DNA of 64,000 nucleotides from Carboxylicivirga longa (GTDB lineage: Bacteria; Bacteroidota; Bacteroidia; Bacteroidales; Marinilabiliaceae): the NCBI RefSeq assembly GCF_050589825.1, contig NZ_JBNGOZ010000011.1:62001-126000 (forward strand), read 5' to 3'. The notes beneath the pieces are model-generated. The model was not told where the DNA came from, made no database searches, and worked only from the letters and a program-made list of their open reading frames with translations. Below, piece after piece: positions 51,796-60,389 of the stretch (position 1 is its first letter; each line of letters starts with the position of its first letter). Both the position numbers and the translations under genes were made by a program.

Positions 51796-51803
51796 TACTT
51801 TTG
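51796..51803 (+). promoter_or_regulatory. Putative MATE gene -7 element (TACTTTTG)
   Basis: TACTTTTGTG fits TAnnTTTG and lies 27 bases before the ATG at 51831. It shows that the MATE gene has its own promoter and is not part of the peptide operon. Confidence 0.5.
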
Positions 51804-51830
51804 TGCCTTCATTGTTTTAAGTTCAAGCAG

Positions 51831-53165
51831 ATGAAGAACAAATATGCAGCCCATTACTGGCCCAACCTAAAGCTGGCGACTCCGGTTGTGTTGTCGCAAG
51901 CCGGTCAGATGCTGGTTAACGTTGCCGATACCGTGATGGTAGGACGTGTGGGTACGATTCCCCTGGCCGCCGCCTCCTTTGCCAATAGTATCTTTATTAA
52001 TGTATTGGTGCTGGGCATGGGTATTTCTTTTGCCCTCACACCGCTTGTGGGAAAGGCCTTTGGAGCTCGTGATAAGAAAGAATGTGCCTACTGGTTTCAG
52101 CAGGGTATTTTTGCCAACCTTATCATCGGGGTTTTATTAACCTTGGTGGCCGGCGCCATTGTCTGGGCTATGCCCTACATGGGACAGGAGGATGGTGTTG
52201 CCGAAGCTGCTATACCCTATTATCTCTTACTAATTGCTTCCATCATACCACTTCAGCTTTTTAATAGTTACAAGCAGTTTGCCGAAGGTTTGAGTAACAC
52301 TCGTATTGCCATGTTTATAACCATTGGCGGCAATGTGTTAAATGTGTTTCTCAATTACGTATTTATCTACGGCCACTTTGGTGCGCCGGCCCTGGGGCTG
52401 GTGGGTGCAGGCATCGGCACACTGGTATCGCGAATAGTAATGGCACTTGTTTTTGTGTGGCTGTCATATCAGATTCGCTTATTTAAGGATTACCGGGGTT
52501 TTTATGTTACCCGTTTTTCGACCTCGGCTTTTGTGCGTATCTGGCGCTTGGGTCTTCCCATTGGTTTGCAGTCGGTCATTGAGGTATTTGCTTTTAGCCT
52601 GGGCAGTATTATGATGGGATGGTTGAATGCGGTGAGTCTGGCTGCACATCAAATTGTGTTAAGTATGGCCAGTGTAACTTATATGATGTCATCGGGGCTG
52701 GCTTCGGCAACCACCATTAAGGTGAGTATTCTGCGCGGGCGCAAGGAGTATGCAGCTCTTAAAGATAGTGCTTTCGCTTCGCTTCATCTGGTTATACTAT
52801 TCATGACGGCCATGAGTGTGCTGTTTTTGCTCTTGCGTTACTGGCTGCCATCTCTTTTTGTCGATGAGCAAGAGGTGATTAATGTGGCGGCTAGCTTGAT
52901 GTTGGTAGCCGGGTTATTTCAGATATCGGATGGGATACAAGTAGTTGCACTTGGTATTTTACGCGGTCTGGAAGATGTGGTGATGCCAGTGATTGGTGCC
53001 GGTGTGGCCTTTTTGCTGATTGCTTTGCCTACCGCTTATTTAAGTACTTTTACATTGGATATAGGCCCTATGGGCATATGGATAGGTTATCTTTCGGGCC
53101 TGGTATCAGCCGGTAGTTTTTTGCTTTGGCGTTTCAGAATGTTATATCGTAAAAAATATGCCTGA
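51831..53165 (+). CDS. MATE family multidrug efflux transporter
   Basis: 444 residues from ATG 51831 (MKNKYAAHYWPNLKLATPVV). Twelve hydrophobic helices in two halves: SQAGQMLVNVADTVMVGRVG (TM1 region), then GMGISFALTPLVGKAFGARD in the first half, and GLPIGLQSVIEVFAFSLGSI in the second. It is a cation-driven exporter of the NorM/DinF type. The substrate cannot be told. Confidence 0.92.
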   Translation: MKNKYAAHYWPNLKLATPVVLSQAGQMLVNVADTVMVGRVGTIPLAAASFANSIFINVLVLGMGISFALTPLVGKAFGARDKKECAYWFQQGIFANLIIGVLLTLVAGAIVWAMPYMGQEDGVAEAAIPYYLLLIASIIPLQLFNSYKQFAEGLSNTRIAMFITIGGNVLNVFLNYVFIYGHFGAPALGLVGAGIGTLVSRIVMALVFVWLSYQIRLFKDYRGFYVTRFSTSAFVRIWRLGLPIGLQSVIEVFAFSLGSIMMGWLNAVSLAAHQIVLSMASVTYMMSSGLASATTIKVSILRGRKEYAALKDSAFASLHLVILFMTAMSVLFLLLRYWLPSLFVDEQEVINVAASLMLVAGLFQISDGIQVVALGILRGLEDVVMPVIGAGVAFLLIALPTAYLSTFTLDIGPMGIWIGYLSGLVSAGSFLLWRFRMLYRKKYA

Positions 53166-53223
53166 AAACAGCCATTTGATTGTTGATGATTGGCATTACT
53201 AATGGTCGGAGTAAAATAAAGTT

Positions 53224-53245
53224 GCCCACCCCCTCAGGGGTAGGC
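53224..53245 (-). terminator. Possible terminator of the small membrane protein gene
   Basis: GCCCACCCC and GGGGTAGGC pair with one mismatch around a 4-base loop. On the minus strand it is followed by CAACTTTATTTT, 11 bases after the stop codon. Confidence 0.45.
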
Positions 53246-53255
53246 GATATTTTCC

Positions 53256-53426
53256 TCACTCAAGCACTCTGTTCAGAATAATATGAACGGCAATGCCACC
53301 AATAAGCAGTAGCGCGGCCAAAGCGAGCGGCGTGTTACTAACGATTGGATTCATGGCATAAACAGCCAAAACAACAACGCCGGCAATAATGAGGAGAATT
53401 CCGAAATTCTTAAGAAATGTATTCAT
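53256..53426 (-). CDS. Small two-helix membrane protein (56 aa)
   Basis: From ATG 53426 the protein begins MNTFLKNFGILLIIAGVVVL and has two transmembrane helices (residues about 6-26 and 34-50) with a short loop containing MNPIVSNTP. It ends in a basic stretch (NRVLE). Such small proteins are frequent in Bacteroidota and often annotated as hypothetical. It stands alone on the minus strand. Confidence 0.65.
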   Translation of the reverse strand: MNTFLKNFGILLIIAGVVVLAVYAMNPIVSNTPLALAALLLIGGIAVHIILNRVLE

Positions 53427-53589
53427 GGTGCAATTTTTATTAGGTATTTTTAAATATACAAACAATTCGTTTTTATTCAAAGTGACATGAGTAGCTTGAT
53501 GTTGGCCATCGATTTTTTTGTAAAAAATGTTGTTGGTGTTCCAACCATGGCAGGCTTTTATCCGTCATTAAAATAAGTAGATTAGAAGA

Positions 53590-54330
53590 ATGAAGAAACA
53601 CTATCTTTTACATACACTGTTTACCTTATTAATGTTCAGTAGTTGCCAGAAGGATGAGTTTACCTATCCCGTTGCGGTAAAGATGGAAATTGCTATTGCT
53701 GAGGGAAATGCATCGCACCTTAATTTCACCCATGGATATATATTATTCGATCAGATAACTTTCGAAGGACAAAGGCGACAAGGTGAGGATGTGTATTTCG
53801 CCACCCGATCCGATGATGAAATTGGTCCTGTGTATTTCCAGTATGGAGATAAGGTTCGAGTGAAGGATTTTGATATTCCTCAAGGTATCTACAGCAGCAT
53901 GCGATGGCGCTTTGAACTCGAGGACATGGATGATATTGGTGACGATACAGATTCGAGCAATTATGATGAAGTAGATGAAAATCTGTTGGATGAGGGTGGA
54001 TTACTGTTGGTGGGCAGTTATCGTGCGCTGGACGGCACAGTTTTACCTTTATACATAGTTGTTGATGACGGTGAGCTTTTGGTAGCAGATACAAAAGGAG
54101 GTGATTCGTATGGAGATATTACTTTATCGACAGAGAATACCTATAATGCCTGCTTGGTGTTGGATCCTTACTATGCCTTGCAAGCTGTAGCACCTGAATC
54201 GTTGGAGGCCGCCGAACGCAGTGATAATGATGGTGTGGAGTATATCGAAATATCAGAGGATGAGAATGAGGCCTTATTTGAAATAATACTATACCGGCTG
54301 CAAAATTCAATAAGTGTAGTTATTGAATAG
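53590..54330 (+). CDS. Lipoprotein of unknown function, upstream of the sigma gene
   Basis: 246 residues with a lipoprotein signal (LLMFSSCQKDEF; Cys22). The mature part is beta-rich and acidic: YILFDQITFEGQRRQGEDVYF, DFDIPQGIYSSMRWRFELED, then an Asp/Glu-rich loop and LLLVGSYRALDGTVLPLY. The block IPxxxYxxxxxxFE recurs in the lipoprotein at 56538 (VPNAVYEEIEFDFE), so the two are probably distant paralogues. It lies 15 bases before the sigma gene, so it is co-transcribed. It may be the surface partner sensed by the barrel protein. Confidence 0.75.
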   Translation: MKKHYLLHTLFTLLMFSSCQKDEFTYPVAVKMEIAIAEGNASHLNFTHGYILFDQITFEGQRRQGEDVYFATRSDDEIGPVYFQYGDKVRVKDFDIPQGIYSSMRWRFELEDMDDIGDDTDSSNYDEVDENLLDEGGLLLVGSYRALDGTVLPLYIVVDDGELLVADTKGGDSYGDITLSTENTYNACLVLDPYYALQAVAPESLEAAERSDNDGVEYIEISEDENEALFEIILYRLQNSISVVIE

Positions 54331-54345
54331 AACTTTATTGGGGCA

Positions 54346-54876
54346 ATGGATGATAATGATGAACAATTGCTGATAGCTTGTAGAAAAAATGAGCGTAAGG
54401 CACAGGAGCTGCTCTACCGTAAATATGCCGGTGAGATGCTGAGAATATGCCTGGCCTATGAGCCAGATCGCGACGCAGCAAAAGATATTTTACAGAATGC
54501 TTTTTTAAAGGTGTTTCGCAATATAGAAGCCTACAGTGGCGAGGGGGCTTTGAAGGCCTGGATACGAAGGATCATAACCAATACAGCCATTGATGCCTAT
54601 CGCAAGCGGCAGCAAAGCCAAACCTTGCGGCTCGATGATCTGCAGGGAGCTATTGAGCCCTTTGAGGAGCAAAGCGATCCCCTGGTGTGTCAGGATTTGC
54701 TGCGCGAGGTTGAGAAGCTGCCCGATGGGGCACGCATGGTGTTTAATTTATATGCAATTGAAGGCTATGGCCATAAAGAAATTGCTGAAAAACTAGGTAT
54801 CAGCGAAGGTACCTCTAAGTCGCAGCTGAACAGGGCACGCAAGCTGTTGAATGAACAAATAATGAATAGTAACTAG
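54346..54876 (+). CDS. ECF-type RNA polymerase sigma factor
   Basis: A 176-residue ECF sigma factor: region 2 with NERKAQELLYRKYAGEMLRI, RDAAKDILQNAFLKVFRNIE and GEGALKAWIRRIITNTAIDA; region 4 with LPDGARMVFNLYAIEGYGHK, then EIAEKLGISEGTSKSQLNRA. It is followed 4 bases later by the anti-sigma/barrel fusion, so the two form a regulatory pair. Confidence 0.95.
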   Translation: MDDNDEQLLIACRKNERKAQELLYRKYAGEMLRICLAYEPDRDAAKDILQNAFLKVFRNIEAYSGEGALKAWIRRIITNTAIDAYRKRQQSQTLRLDDLQGAIEPFEEQSDPLVCQDLLREVEKLPDGARMVFNLYAIEGYGHKEIAEKLGISEGTSKSQLNRARKLLNEQIMNSN

Positions 54877-54880
54877 GGTA

Positions 54881-56365
54881 ATGTCAGAAAAGGAATTCCA
54901 TAAAAAATATAAGGCGCTGCTGGAGCAACTGGCAGCGGAAGCGCCTATGGATGTATGGGATGAGATTGCCAGTAAATTGGATACTGATGCCCGTGAGCTG
55001 CGCCTACAGGATGAGGAAAAGGCGCTGGTGGATGAGGTGTGGAATAAGCTGGAAGATGAGCTGGATATTGATCAGGTGTGGGGTAATATCGATGGCCAAC
55101 TGAATGCCACTCAAAAGCGTCCGTTCTATCGCTCAATGCGTTATTGGCTGGCGGCAGCCATGGTTTTCCTAGTCATGGGCCTTATTTCCGTGCTGCACCT
55201 TTTTACCCGCGATCTGTCGCAGCCTTCATTGGTCGATAGAGGTAAGCAAGGCACGCAACAGGATGCTGAAGAAGTGAATTTAAAGGATGCGTTGCGGACA
55301 CATCAGATCAAGCGCGATACCGTTAAAAATGTAAGGGGTGTCTATTGGCTTGATGAAGAAAAGATTGCAGATAATTCTTTGGCTACTGAGCCGTCAAATA
55401 AAAATATCACGGCACCGATTAAAGTACTACGTGAGGAGCCTGATGCCCCGGCGAATAATCTGTTTAGCCCCAATGAAGAAAGCAGTACCTTCGCTGGTTC
55501 TACCACCAATGCATCAGGCTCACTTTTAACAACACCCATGCTGGCCTATCTTAGTGAGCAGCCACCGGCCATCGACTTGTCCGGTGATTATACCCTTAGT
55601 CCCGAACTGGTGTTGCCGCAGGAAGATACGCCTTTTGAGCATTGGATGAAGGCTTTTAATTTGCCCGATTTAGTTGATGAAAAGGATGTACTGGCCTATG
55701 ATCGGAAAGACAGCCGGTGGACGGCTGGTGTTGTAACAGCTATAAAAAATACTTACCTGATAAATGGCGAGACCATCGATGGATTTTCATCATCGGGTTA
55801 TAGCGATGCCAAAATTACCATTCAGCCCGATTGGGGACTGAATGTGCAATATGCCCTCAATCAGCGGCTTGTATTGTCGACCAACGTATTCTTATCATCA
55901 TCATCAAAGCAAAGTTCCAGCACCTATCAGTATGGCGAGTATGTGAGCAAGGAAACGGCACTTACCTATGTCGCCACCGAGCTGGCACTAAAGCAAAATG
56001 CCAAACGCAGCCTTCTGGGCGATAAGGTGATTCGTCGTAATATGGCAGGGATTTATGTGGCACAGATGAGCGCTGCAAGTGAAACACAAACGGGCACTTC
56101 AAGCGATGTATCTTCCAAATATGCCAACTACGATTATGGTGTGTTGCTGGGGCAGGAGTTTGAGCTGCGCAGCAAAGGCCCGGTGAAGTTATCGGCCGGT
56201 ATGGTAGCTAAGTTTGGTATTCCTAATGTTTATCAGGGAGATGCCGATACCCCGGGACATCTGAACAAAACACACAATGCCTCCATCGAGTTTCGGGTAG
56301 GTATTGCTTATCGTTGGAAAACAAAAGTGGGTGTTGATCGCTATCTGGGCGATCTGAAGAAATAA
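54881..56365 (+). CDS. Anti-sigma factor fused to an outer membrane beta-barrel (Dma-like, dual membrane-spanning)
   Basis: 494 residues with three parts. Residues 1-85 are a charged, helical cytoplasmic head with two repeated DxVWxxI-type segments (MDVWDEIASKLD, IDQVWGNIDGQL). Residues 88-108 are one transmembrane helix (YWLAAAMVFLVMGLISVLHLF). Residues 110-280 are a disordered periplasmic linker rich in Ser, Thr, Asp and Pro. Residues about 285-494 are alternating strands of an 8-10 stranded barrel (WTAGVVTAIKNTYLI ... GLNVQYALNQRLVLSTNVFL ... ASIEFRVGIAYRWK). A single chain would reach from cytoplasm to outer membrane. Dual membrane-spanning anti-sigma factors of this layout are known in Bacteroides thetaiotaomicron, where they affect vesicle formation. 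Confidence 0.85.
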   Translation: MSEKEFHKKYKALLEQLAAEAPMDVWDEIASKLDTDARELRLQDEEKALVDEVWNKLEDELDIDQVWGNIDGQLNATQKRPFYRSMRYWLAAAMVFLVMGLISVLHLFTRDLSQPSLVDRGKQGTQQDAEEVNLKDALRTHQIKRDTVKNVRGVYWLDEEKIADNSLATEPSNKNITAPIKVLREEPDAPANNLFSPNEESSTFAGSTTNASGSLLTTPMLAYLSEQPPAIDLSGDYTLSPELVLPQEDTPFEHWMKAFNLPDLVDEKDVLAYDRKDSRWTAGVVTAIKNTYLINGETIDGFSSSGYSDAKITIQPDWGLNVQYALNQRLVLSTNVFLSSSSKQSSSTYQYGEYVSKETALTYVATELALKQNAKRSLLGDKVIRRNMAGIYVAQMSAASETQTGTSSDVSSKYANYDYGVLLGQEFELRSKGPVKLSAGMVAKFGIPNVYQGDADTPGHLNKTHNASIEFRVGIAYRWKTKVGVDRYLGDLKK

Positions 56366-56537
56366 AACCACCCAATCATCTAAAATACCTCTGTGTAATA
56401 ATTTGTAGATCAGCTACATATTGAATTACTGAGTAATAATTTGAAAAAAAATCAAATTCATTCCAACCTATCGGTCTATCCCCGCGTCATGGTAGTAAAG
56501 AAACAAAAAACGAAGTATAACAAATAATTTAACGATC

Positions 56538-57284
56538 ATGAATTTATTTAAGAACCTATTTCTATTAGCCCTTAGTGTTGTGGTATTGGCAAGCTGTAAT
56601 GATGATGATAACAATGCTGCCACAAGTAAAGTGAAAGTAGCTGTAAAAACTGTTAAAACATCAAGCCCGGGTTTAAAGGCTGCTGGTGAGTCTGCTGAAG
56701 ATCCATTTCAGTTGGAAGTATTTATGATGAGCATTGGCGAAATAGAGTTTGATGTAAACGACGATATGGAAGATGTTATCCCCGGTGGTGACTCTATCTA
56801 TAGCGATATTGATTTCGAAGGTCCTTTCCTGGTTGACATCTTATCACCCGATGCCGAGACAGGTATTGACCTGGCCGCTGCTAACGTGCCCAATGCAGTA
56901 TACGAAGAAATCGAGTTTGACTTTGAGCCTTACGATAAGGAAGAGCCTGCTGCGATGGCCGGTAACACACTGATTGCTTCTGGTACTTATGACGGTACTC
57001 CTTTCTCTATTGTTAGTGACGAAGAGGTTGAACTTGAACTTGAATTTCCTAATGGTTATTCCCTTGAAGGAGCCGATTCGCGCTTATTTATTGAGTTGTA
57101 TCTAACGCAGCTTATTGATTTGGTAAAAGCTATTGATTTTACAAATGTTGAGCTAGTTGATGGTGTTATCCTGATTAATAAAGATCATAACAAAGACATT
57201 CTTGATCAGTTCGAAGAGGCTGTTGAAAACTGCCTGGATATGGAAGAAGAAGGCGATGATGATGATGACAATGACGATGAGTAG
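56538..57284 (+). CDS. Acidic lipoprotein of unknown function, downstream of the anti-sigma/barrel gene
   Basis: 248 residues with lipobox LASC (Cys20 region, VVVLASCNDDDN). The mature part is beta-rich with VKVAVKTVKTSSPG, FMMSIGEIEFDVNDD and NVPNAVYEEIEFDFEPYD. The C-terminus is a run of Glu and Asp that may bind cations. It resembles DUF4382-type lipoproteins loosely. It shares a short block with the lipoprotein at 53590. It lies 172 bases after the barrel gene and is closed by a terminator. Confidence 0.75.
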   Translation: MNLFKNLFLLALSVVVLASCNDDDNNAATSKVKVAVKTVKTSSPGLKAAGESAEDPFQLEVFMMSIGEIEFDVNDDMEDVIPGGDSIYSDIDFEGPFLVDILSPDAETGIDLAAANVPNAVYEEIEFDFEPYDKEEPAAMAGNTLIASGTYDGTPFSIVSDEEVELELEFPNGYSLEGADSRLFIELYLTQLIDLVKAIDFTNVELVDGVILINKDHNKDILDQFEEAVENCLDMEEEGDDDDDNDDE

Positions 57285-57314
57285 GACATAGTATCTGAAT
57301 CACTTAATACAATC

Positions 57315-57353
57315 AAAAAGGCGCTCTGGGAAAAATCTCGGAGTGCCTTTTTA
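57315..57353 (+). terminator. Intrinsic terminator after the acidic lipoprotein gene
   Basis: AAAAAGGCGCTCTG pairs with CGGAGTGCCTTTTT (two G-T or mismatched pairs), with T-rich ends. It closes the lipoprotein-sigma-barrel locus. Confidence 0.75.
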
Positions 57354-57493
57354 GTATGTAGGGCATGGTGATAGCTTACCACTATGCAATGTTCATGGTA
57401 CTCTGTACTTTTGGCTTGTCCAGCTTAGGTGAATGGCGGCAAAACCGCAGGGTGCAAACTATAAGGTGAGCCAACGGGTGCAATTAGCGTCTA

Positions 57494-58528
57494 TTAATGA
57501 TCTTTGTTATGGTATCGCTTTTTGTTCCAGTAGTCAATGTATTTATCCATGGTGATGATGCCCACAGGTCCTTGGTAAATACCGCCACTTTGCACACGAT
57601 CCTGCACGCGCACTGCAATGGTAATACTTTCTGAGCTTTGGTAGAGTTCGGTGGGTAGGTAGTAGCCGCGTTGTGTCCGCCAGGCTTCTCCATATAAAGT
57701 GAAATGGCTGTTATTGATTTCACCCGTTTGGCCAATAAGCTGACCATTGACAAATACTTCATCCACATCATCGATCTTACCCAATACCAACACCAGCTTC
57801 GTGTTTTTTAAATGCTCGGGCAATTTAATGGTTAGGCGGTACCATGCCATGCCATCGTAACGTGCATAGCCCTGATCTTCCCAGGGGCGGGGCACCCATA
57901 TCTTATCCCAGGTGCTATCGTTGTATTCCACCGCTTTGTAATAGGGTTTGTCGCCGGTTTTAAATTTCCAGTATCCCTCGAGCCCATAATCCATTATCAG
58001 CGGATTTATTTCGGAGCGTATTCTAATATTGCCGCTAACTATTCCACCCTCGTTGTATGCATCAAAAACGCGTACAGCAATAATGTTTGTGTTGCCCGGC
58101 TTGATCAGTTGATTTGGCAATTGATAGAGACGATGGGCATTATAGGCAGTTTTAAAGTCGGGAGGAAATTGTCCAGATCCATTAATGCGTTCCCCGTTAA
58201 GATAGACTTCATCCACATCATCAATGTAGCCCAGGTCGAGCCACAGGCTGTGTTGATGGGCATCAGAGGGCAGTGTGAAGGCTTTGCGGTACCATGCATA
58301 GCCATCGTAACCATTAAAACCCTGTTGCTCCCAGCTGTTGGGCACGCGTACTTGCTCCCAACTGCTATGGTTGTAATCGTAGGCGGCTCGGTCAGCAGCA
58401 TCGCCAATGGAGAAATACCAAAGCCCGTTGAGCGAAATGTAGTCACTCAGGTTCTGGCCAACAGCACTGATGCCGGTCAGCCATAATACGATCATCATAT
58501 ATCGGCCTAATGCTGCCATTTTATTCAT
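57494..58528 (-). CDS. Secreted protein with two GH2-type jelly-roll (sugar-binding) domains, no catalytic domain
   Basis: 344 residues with a signal peptide (MIVLWLTGISAVGQ). Two copies of the same domain follow (about 28-180 and 190-335): GLWYFSIGDAADRAAYDYNH, VPNSWEQQGF, WYRKAFTLP, WLDLGYIDDVDEVYLNG, NIIAVRVFDAYNEGGI, then GYWKFKTGD, VPRPWEDQGYARYDGMAWYR, LVLGKIDDVDEVFVNGQLIG and ITIAVRVQDRVQSGGIYQGP. These are the N-terminal jelly-roll of glycoside hydrolase family 2. No TIM barrel is present. It overlaps the upstream paralogue by 8 bases. Confidence 0.85.
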   Translation of the reverse strand: MNKMAALGRYMMIVLWLTGISAVGQNLSDYISLNGLWYFSIGDAADRAAYDYNHSSWEQVRVPNSWEQQGFNGYDGYAWYRKAFTLPSDAHQHSLWLDLGYIDDVDEVYLNGERINGSGQFPPDFKTAYNAHRLYQLPNQLIKPGNTNIIAVRVFDAYNEGGIVSGNIRIRSEINPLIMDYGLEGYWKFKTGDKPYYKAVEYNDSTWDKIWVPRPWEDQGYARYDGMAWYRLTIKLPEHLKNTKLVLVLGKIDDVDEVFVNGQLIGQTGEINNSHFTLYGEAWRTQRGYYLPTELYQSSESITIAVRVQDRVQSGGIYQGPVGIITMDKYIDYWNKKRYHNKDH

Positions 58529-59591
58529 TTAACCAGTTCCTTAGTTGTTGCCAAAAGTCTGGCTCCTTATGCACGTTTTCCTCAAATTGCGCGTATTGTT
58601 TTTCGGTCATTATACCAATGGGGCCTTGGTAGATGCCGCCATCAATACCTGTATCAGTCACACGGATGGCAATGGTGTTTGAACCACTCCGCAGCAGGTT
58701 TGGAGGTATTTTGTAAGCACGCAGTGTAGTATAACTCTCATAGGTCCCCTCTAGTCCACGTGCCAGCGATGAGCGTAGTTTATGGGGCGATACTCCGCCA
58801 ATACCTACGCCGTTTATCCATGTTTTATCCTCATCATCAATTTTACCAAGTAGTAAAATCAGTTTTTCATTCGCCAGCCTGTCCGGTAGTACAAAGGTTT
58901 TACGGTACCAGGCTGTACCGTCATAGCCATCCCATCCCTGTCCCTCCCAAAAGCCCGGTACCTGGATATTACTCCAGGAGCGATCATCATAATCACCCTC
59001 TTCTGCTCTGCTTTGATTATGAACGGCAAATTTCCAGGTGCCTGAAAGATCGAGTGAAAGCAGTTGGCTGGTAATGTCACTATACAGCTTAACCGGGCCG
59101 CTGACGATGCCACCTTCCAGGTAGTAGTCGTAAACACGTATGGCAATTACATTGTGTCCTTTTTGCCAATAGCTACGGGGTATGGTATACCTGCGCTCTT
59201 TATCATAGGCGGTTTTGATGTTGGGGGGTAAGCCGCCTGTTTTCCCTACGAAGCGGCCGTTGATATACACTTCATCGGCATCGTCAATGCGCCCCAGGGT
59301 AATCACCATATCGTATTGGGGAAGTACATCGAGACGTATTGTTTTGCGGTACCAGGCAAATCCGTTGTATCCCTCGTAACCTTGTGTTTGCCATGCTGCC
59401 GGAACACGTATGCTTTCCCAGTTGCTATCGTCGAAGTGGCGGTTTTTCCACTCCTCATTATCACCCACCGAGAACTTCCACAGTCCTTCCAGGGCTTGTT
59501 CCTCCTGAAGTATCTGGCCATATAAGGACCCGGTATTCAAGCACAGCGCAGTGGTGGCGATAATGAGGTATCTTAGTGTGTAGGTAAGCAT
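58521..59591 (-). CDS. Secreted protein with two GH2-type jelly-roll (sugar-binding) domains, first of a pair
   Basis: 356 residues with a signal peptide (RYLIIATTALCLNTGSLYGQ). Same two-domain layout as the downstream gene: GLWKFSVGDNEEWKNRHFDD, VPAAWQTQGYEGYNGFAWYR, TLGRIDDADEVYINGRFVG, NVIAIRVYDYYLEGGIVSGP; then GTWKFAVHNQSRAEEGDYDD, VPGFWEGQGWDGYDGTAWYR, LLLGKIDDEDKTWINGVGIG and NTIAIRVTDTGIDGGIYQGP. The IDDxDE/K block repeats four times over the two genes. It is likely a binding module for periplasmic or surface glycans; the ligand is unknown. Confidence 0.85.
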   Translation of the reverse strand: MLTYTLRYLIIATTALCLNTGSLYGQILQEEQALEGLWKFSVGDNEEWKNRHFDDSNWESIRVPAAWQTQGYEGYNGFAWYRKTIRLDVLPQYDMVITLGRIDDADEVYINGRFVGKTGGLPPNIKTAYDKERRYTIPRSYWQKGHNVIAIRVYDYYLEGGIVSGPVKLYSDITSQLLSLDLSGTWKFAVHNQSRAEEGDYDDRSWSNIQVPGFWEGQGWDGYDGTAWYRKTFVLPDRLANEKLILLLGKIDDEDKTWINGVGIGGVSPHKLRSSLARGLEGTYESYTTLRAYKIPPNLLRSGSNTIAIRVTDTGIDGGIYQGPIGIMTEKQYAQFEENVHKEPDFWQQLRNWLNE

Positions 59592-59668
59592 AATTATATC
59601 TGGTGATTAAAAATACTGATTATTGGGGGTATTGCCAAAAAAGCCTTTTGTGTTAATTTCGTGTAATG

Positions 59669-60034
59669 CTAATGACTACGGTACCTGAATTGAATTGGGA
59701 AGCGTAGCATTTTACCTTGCAACGATGAATTGATGGTTTGTATATCCATGTTGCTCAGTGTTGATTCAACGTAATTGATTAGTTTTTCGTTCTGCCCGCT
59801 GATCTTGTGAAATATTAATTTATTGTTTTCATCAACAACGAACTTAACAATTACGGTTTCCTCACAATCGGGTTTCAGGTATTCGAAGTTAGGTCCTTCA
59901 AGGGTCTTTCTTATTTCCTTATTCAGTTGCCTACAGCATTTTTTAAAGGCTGCTTTTTCAGCGGTGCTTGCACATACTGCTGTACTTACTCCAAGCATAA
60001 GTACCATTGTGGCGAAAAAAATTCTTGCTTTCAT
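59669..60034 (-). CDS. Small secreted protein with a TonB-C-terminal-like segment
   Basis: 121 residues from ATG 60034 (MKARIFFATMVLMLGVSTAV signal peptide). The mature part has KAAFKKCCRQLNKEIRKTLE and then ETVIVKFVVDENNKLIFHKI, NYVESTLSNMDIQ and MLRFPIQFRYRSH. The order of strand, helix and strand is like the TonB C-terminal fold. There is no transmembrane anchor or Pro-rich linker, so it is not a TonB transducer itself. Similar small secreted proteins occur in Bacteroidota. Function unknown. Confidence 0.6.
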   Translation of the reverse strand: MKARIFFATMVLMLGVSTAVCASTAEKAAFKKCCRQLNKEIRKTLEGPNFEYLKPDCEETVIVKFVVDENNKLIFHKISGQNEKLINYVESTLSNMDIQTINSSLQGKMLRFPIQFRYRSH

Positions 60035-60165
60035 AATGCTTTGTTTTTTGGGGTTATCAAATAACTTACAAAAGCAAATGTATAAGAGGGCTAACACCGC
60101 AATGTCAAAGTACTGTCATCTCTTGTCACCAATTGTCATTAAAATGTCATGGGAACCGGTGGATA

Positions 60166-60370
60166 GGTGAGTTGGTGAGTTGGTGAACTTGTTAACCGTG
60201 GAATTGGAGAATCGGGCAAGTGGTAAAATGGAAAGCTGATGAATTGAAAAACTATTCTCCAATTTTGTCATTGACAACCAACCCTTAGTTTATCTATTTT
60301 TCGTTTCTACAATTCCTCAATTTCTCAAATTTTCAGTTTCTCAATTCCCCGGTTTTTCAACTTCTTCACA
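60166..60370. repeat. Degenerate inverted low-complexity repeat
   Basis: The left arm (60166-60256) is purine-rich and repeats units like GAGTTGGT and GAATTGGAGAA. The right arm (60309-60370) is pyrimidine-rich and repeats AATTCCTCAA and TTTCTCAATT. The reverse complement of the right arm (GTGAAGAAGTTGAAAAACC...) aligns along the left arm (GTGAACTTGTTAACCGTGG...). It can form a long imperfect hairpin of about 60-bp arms. It lies between the small secreted gene and the response regulator. Confidence 0.55.
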
Positions 60371-60389
60371 TTTAGAAGACATCCTCCTT

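Noticed and set aside
57360..57493. Direct repeat GGGTGCAA before the jelly-roll genes
   Set aside because: Two short copies only, with no symmetry or link to a promoter; likely chance.
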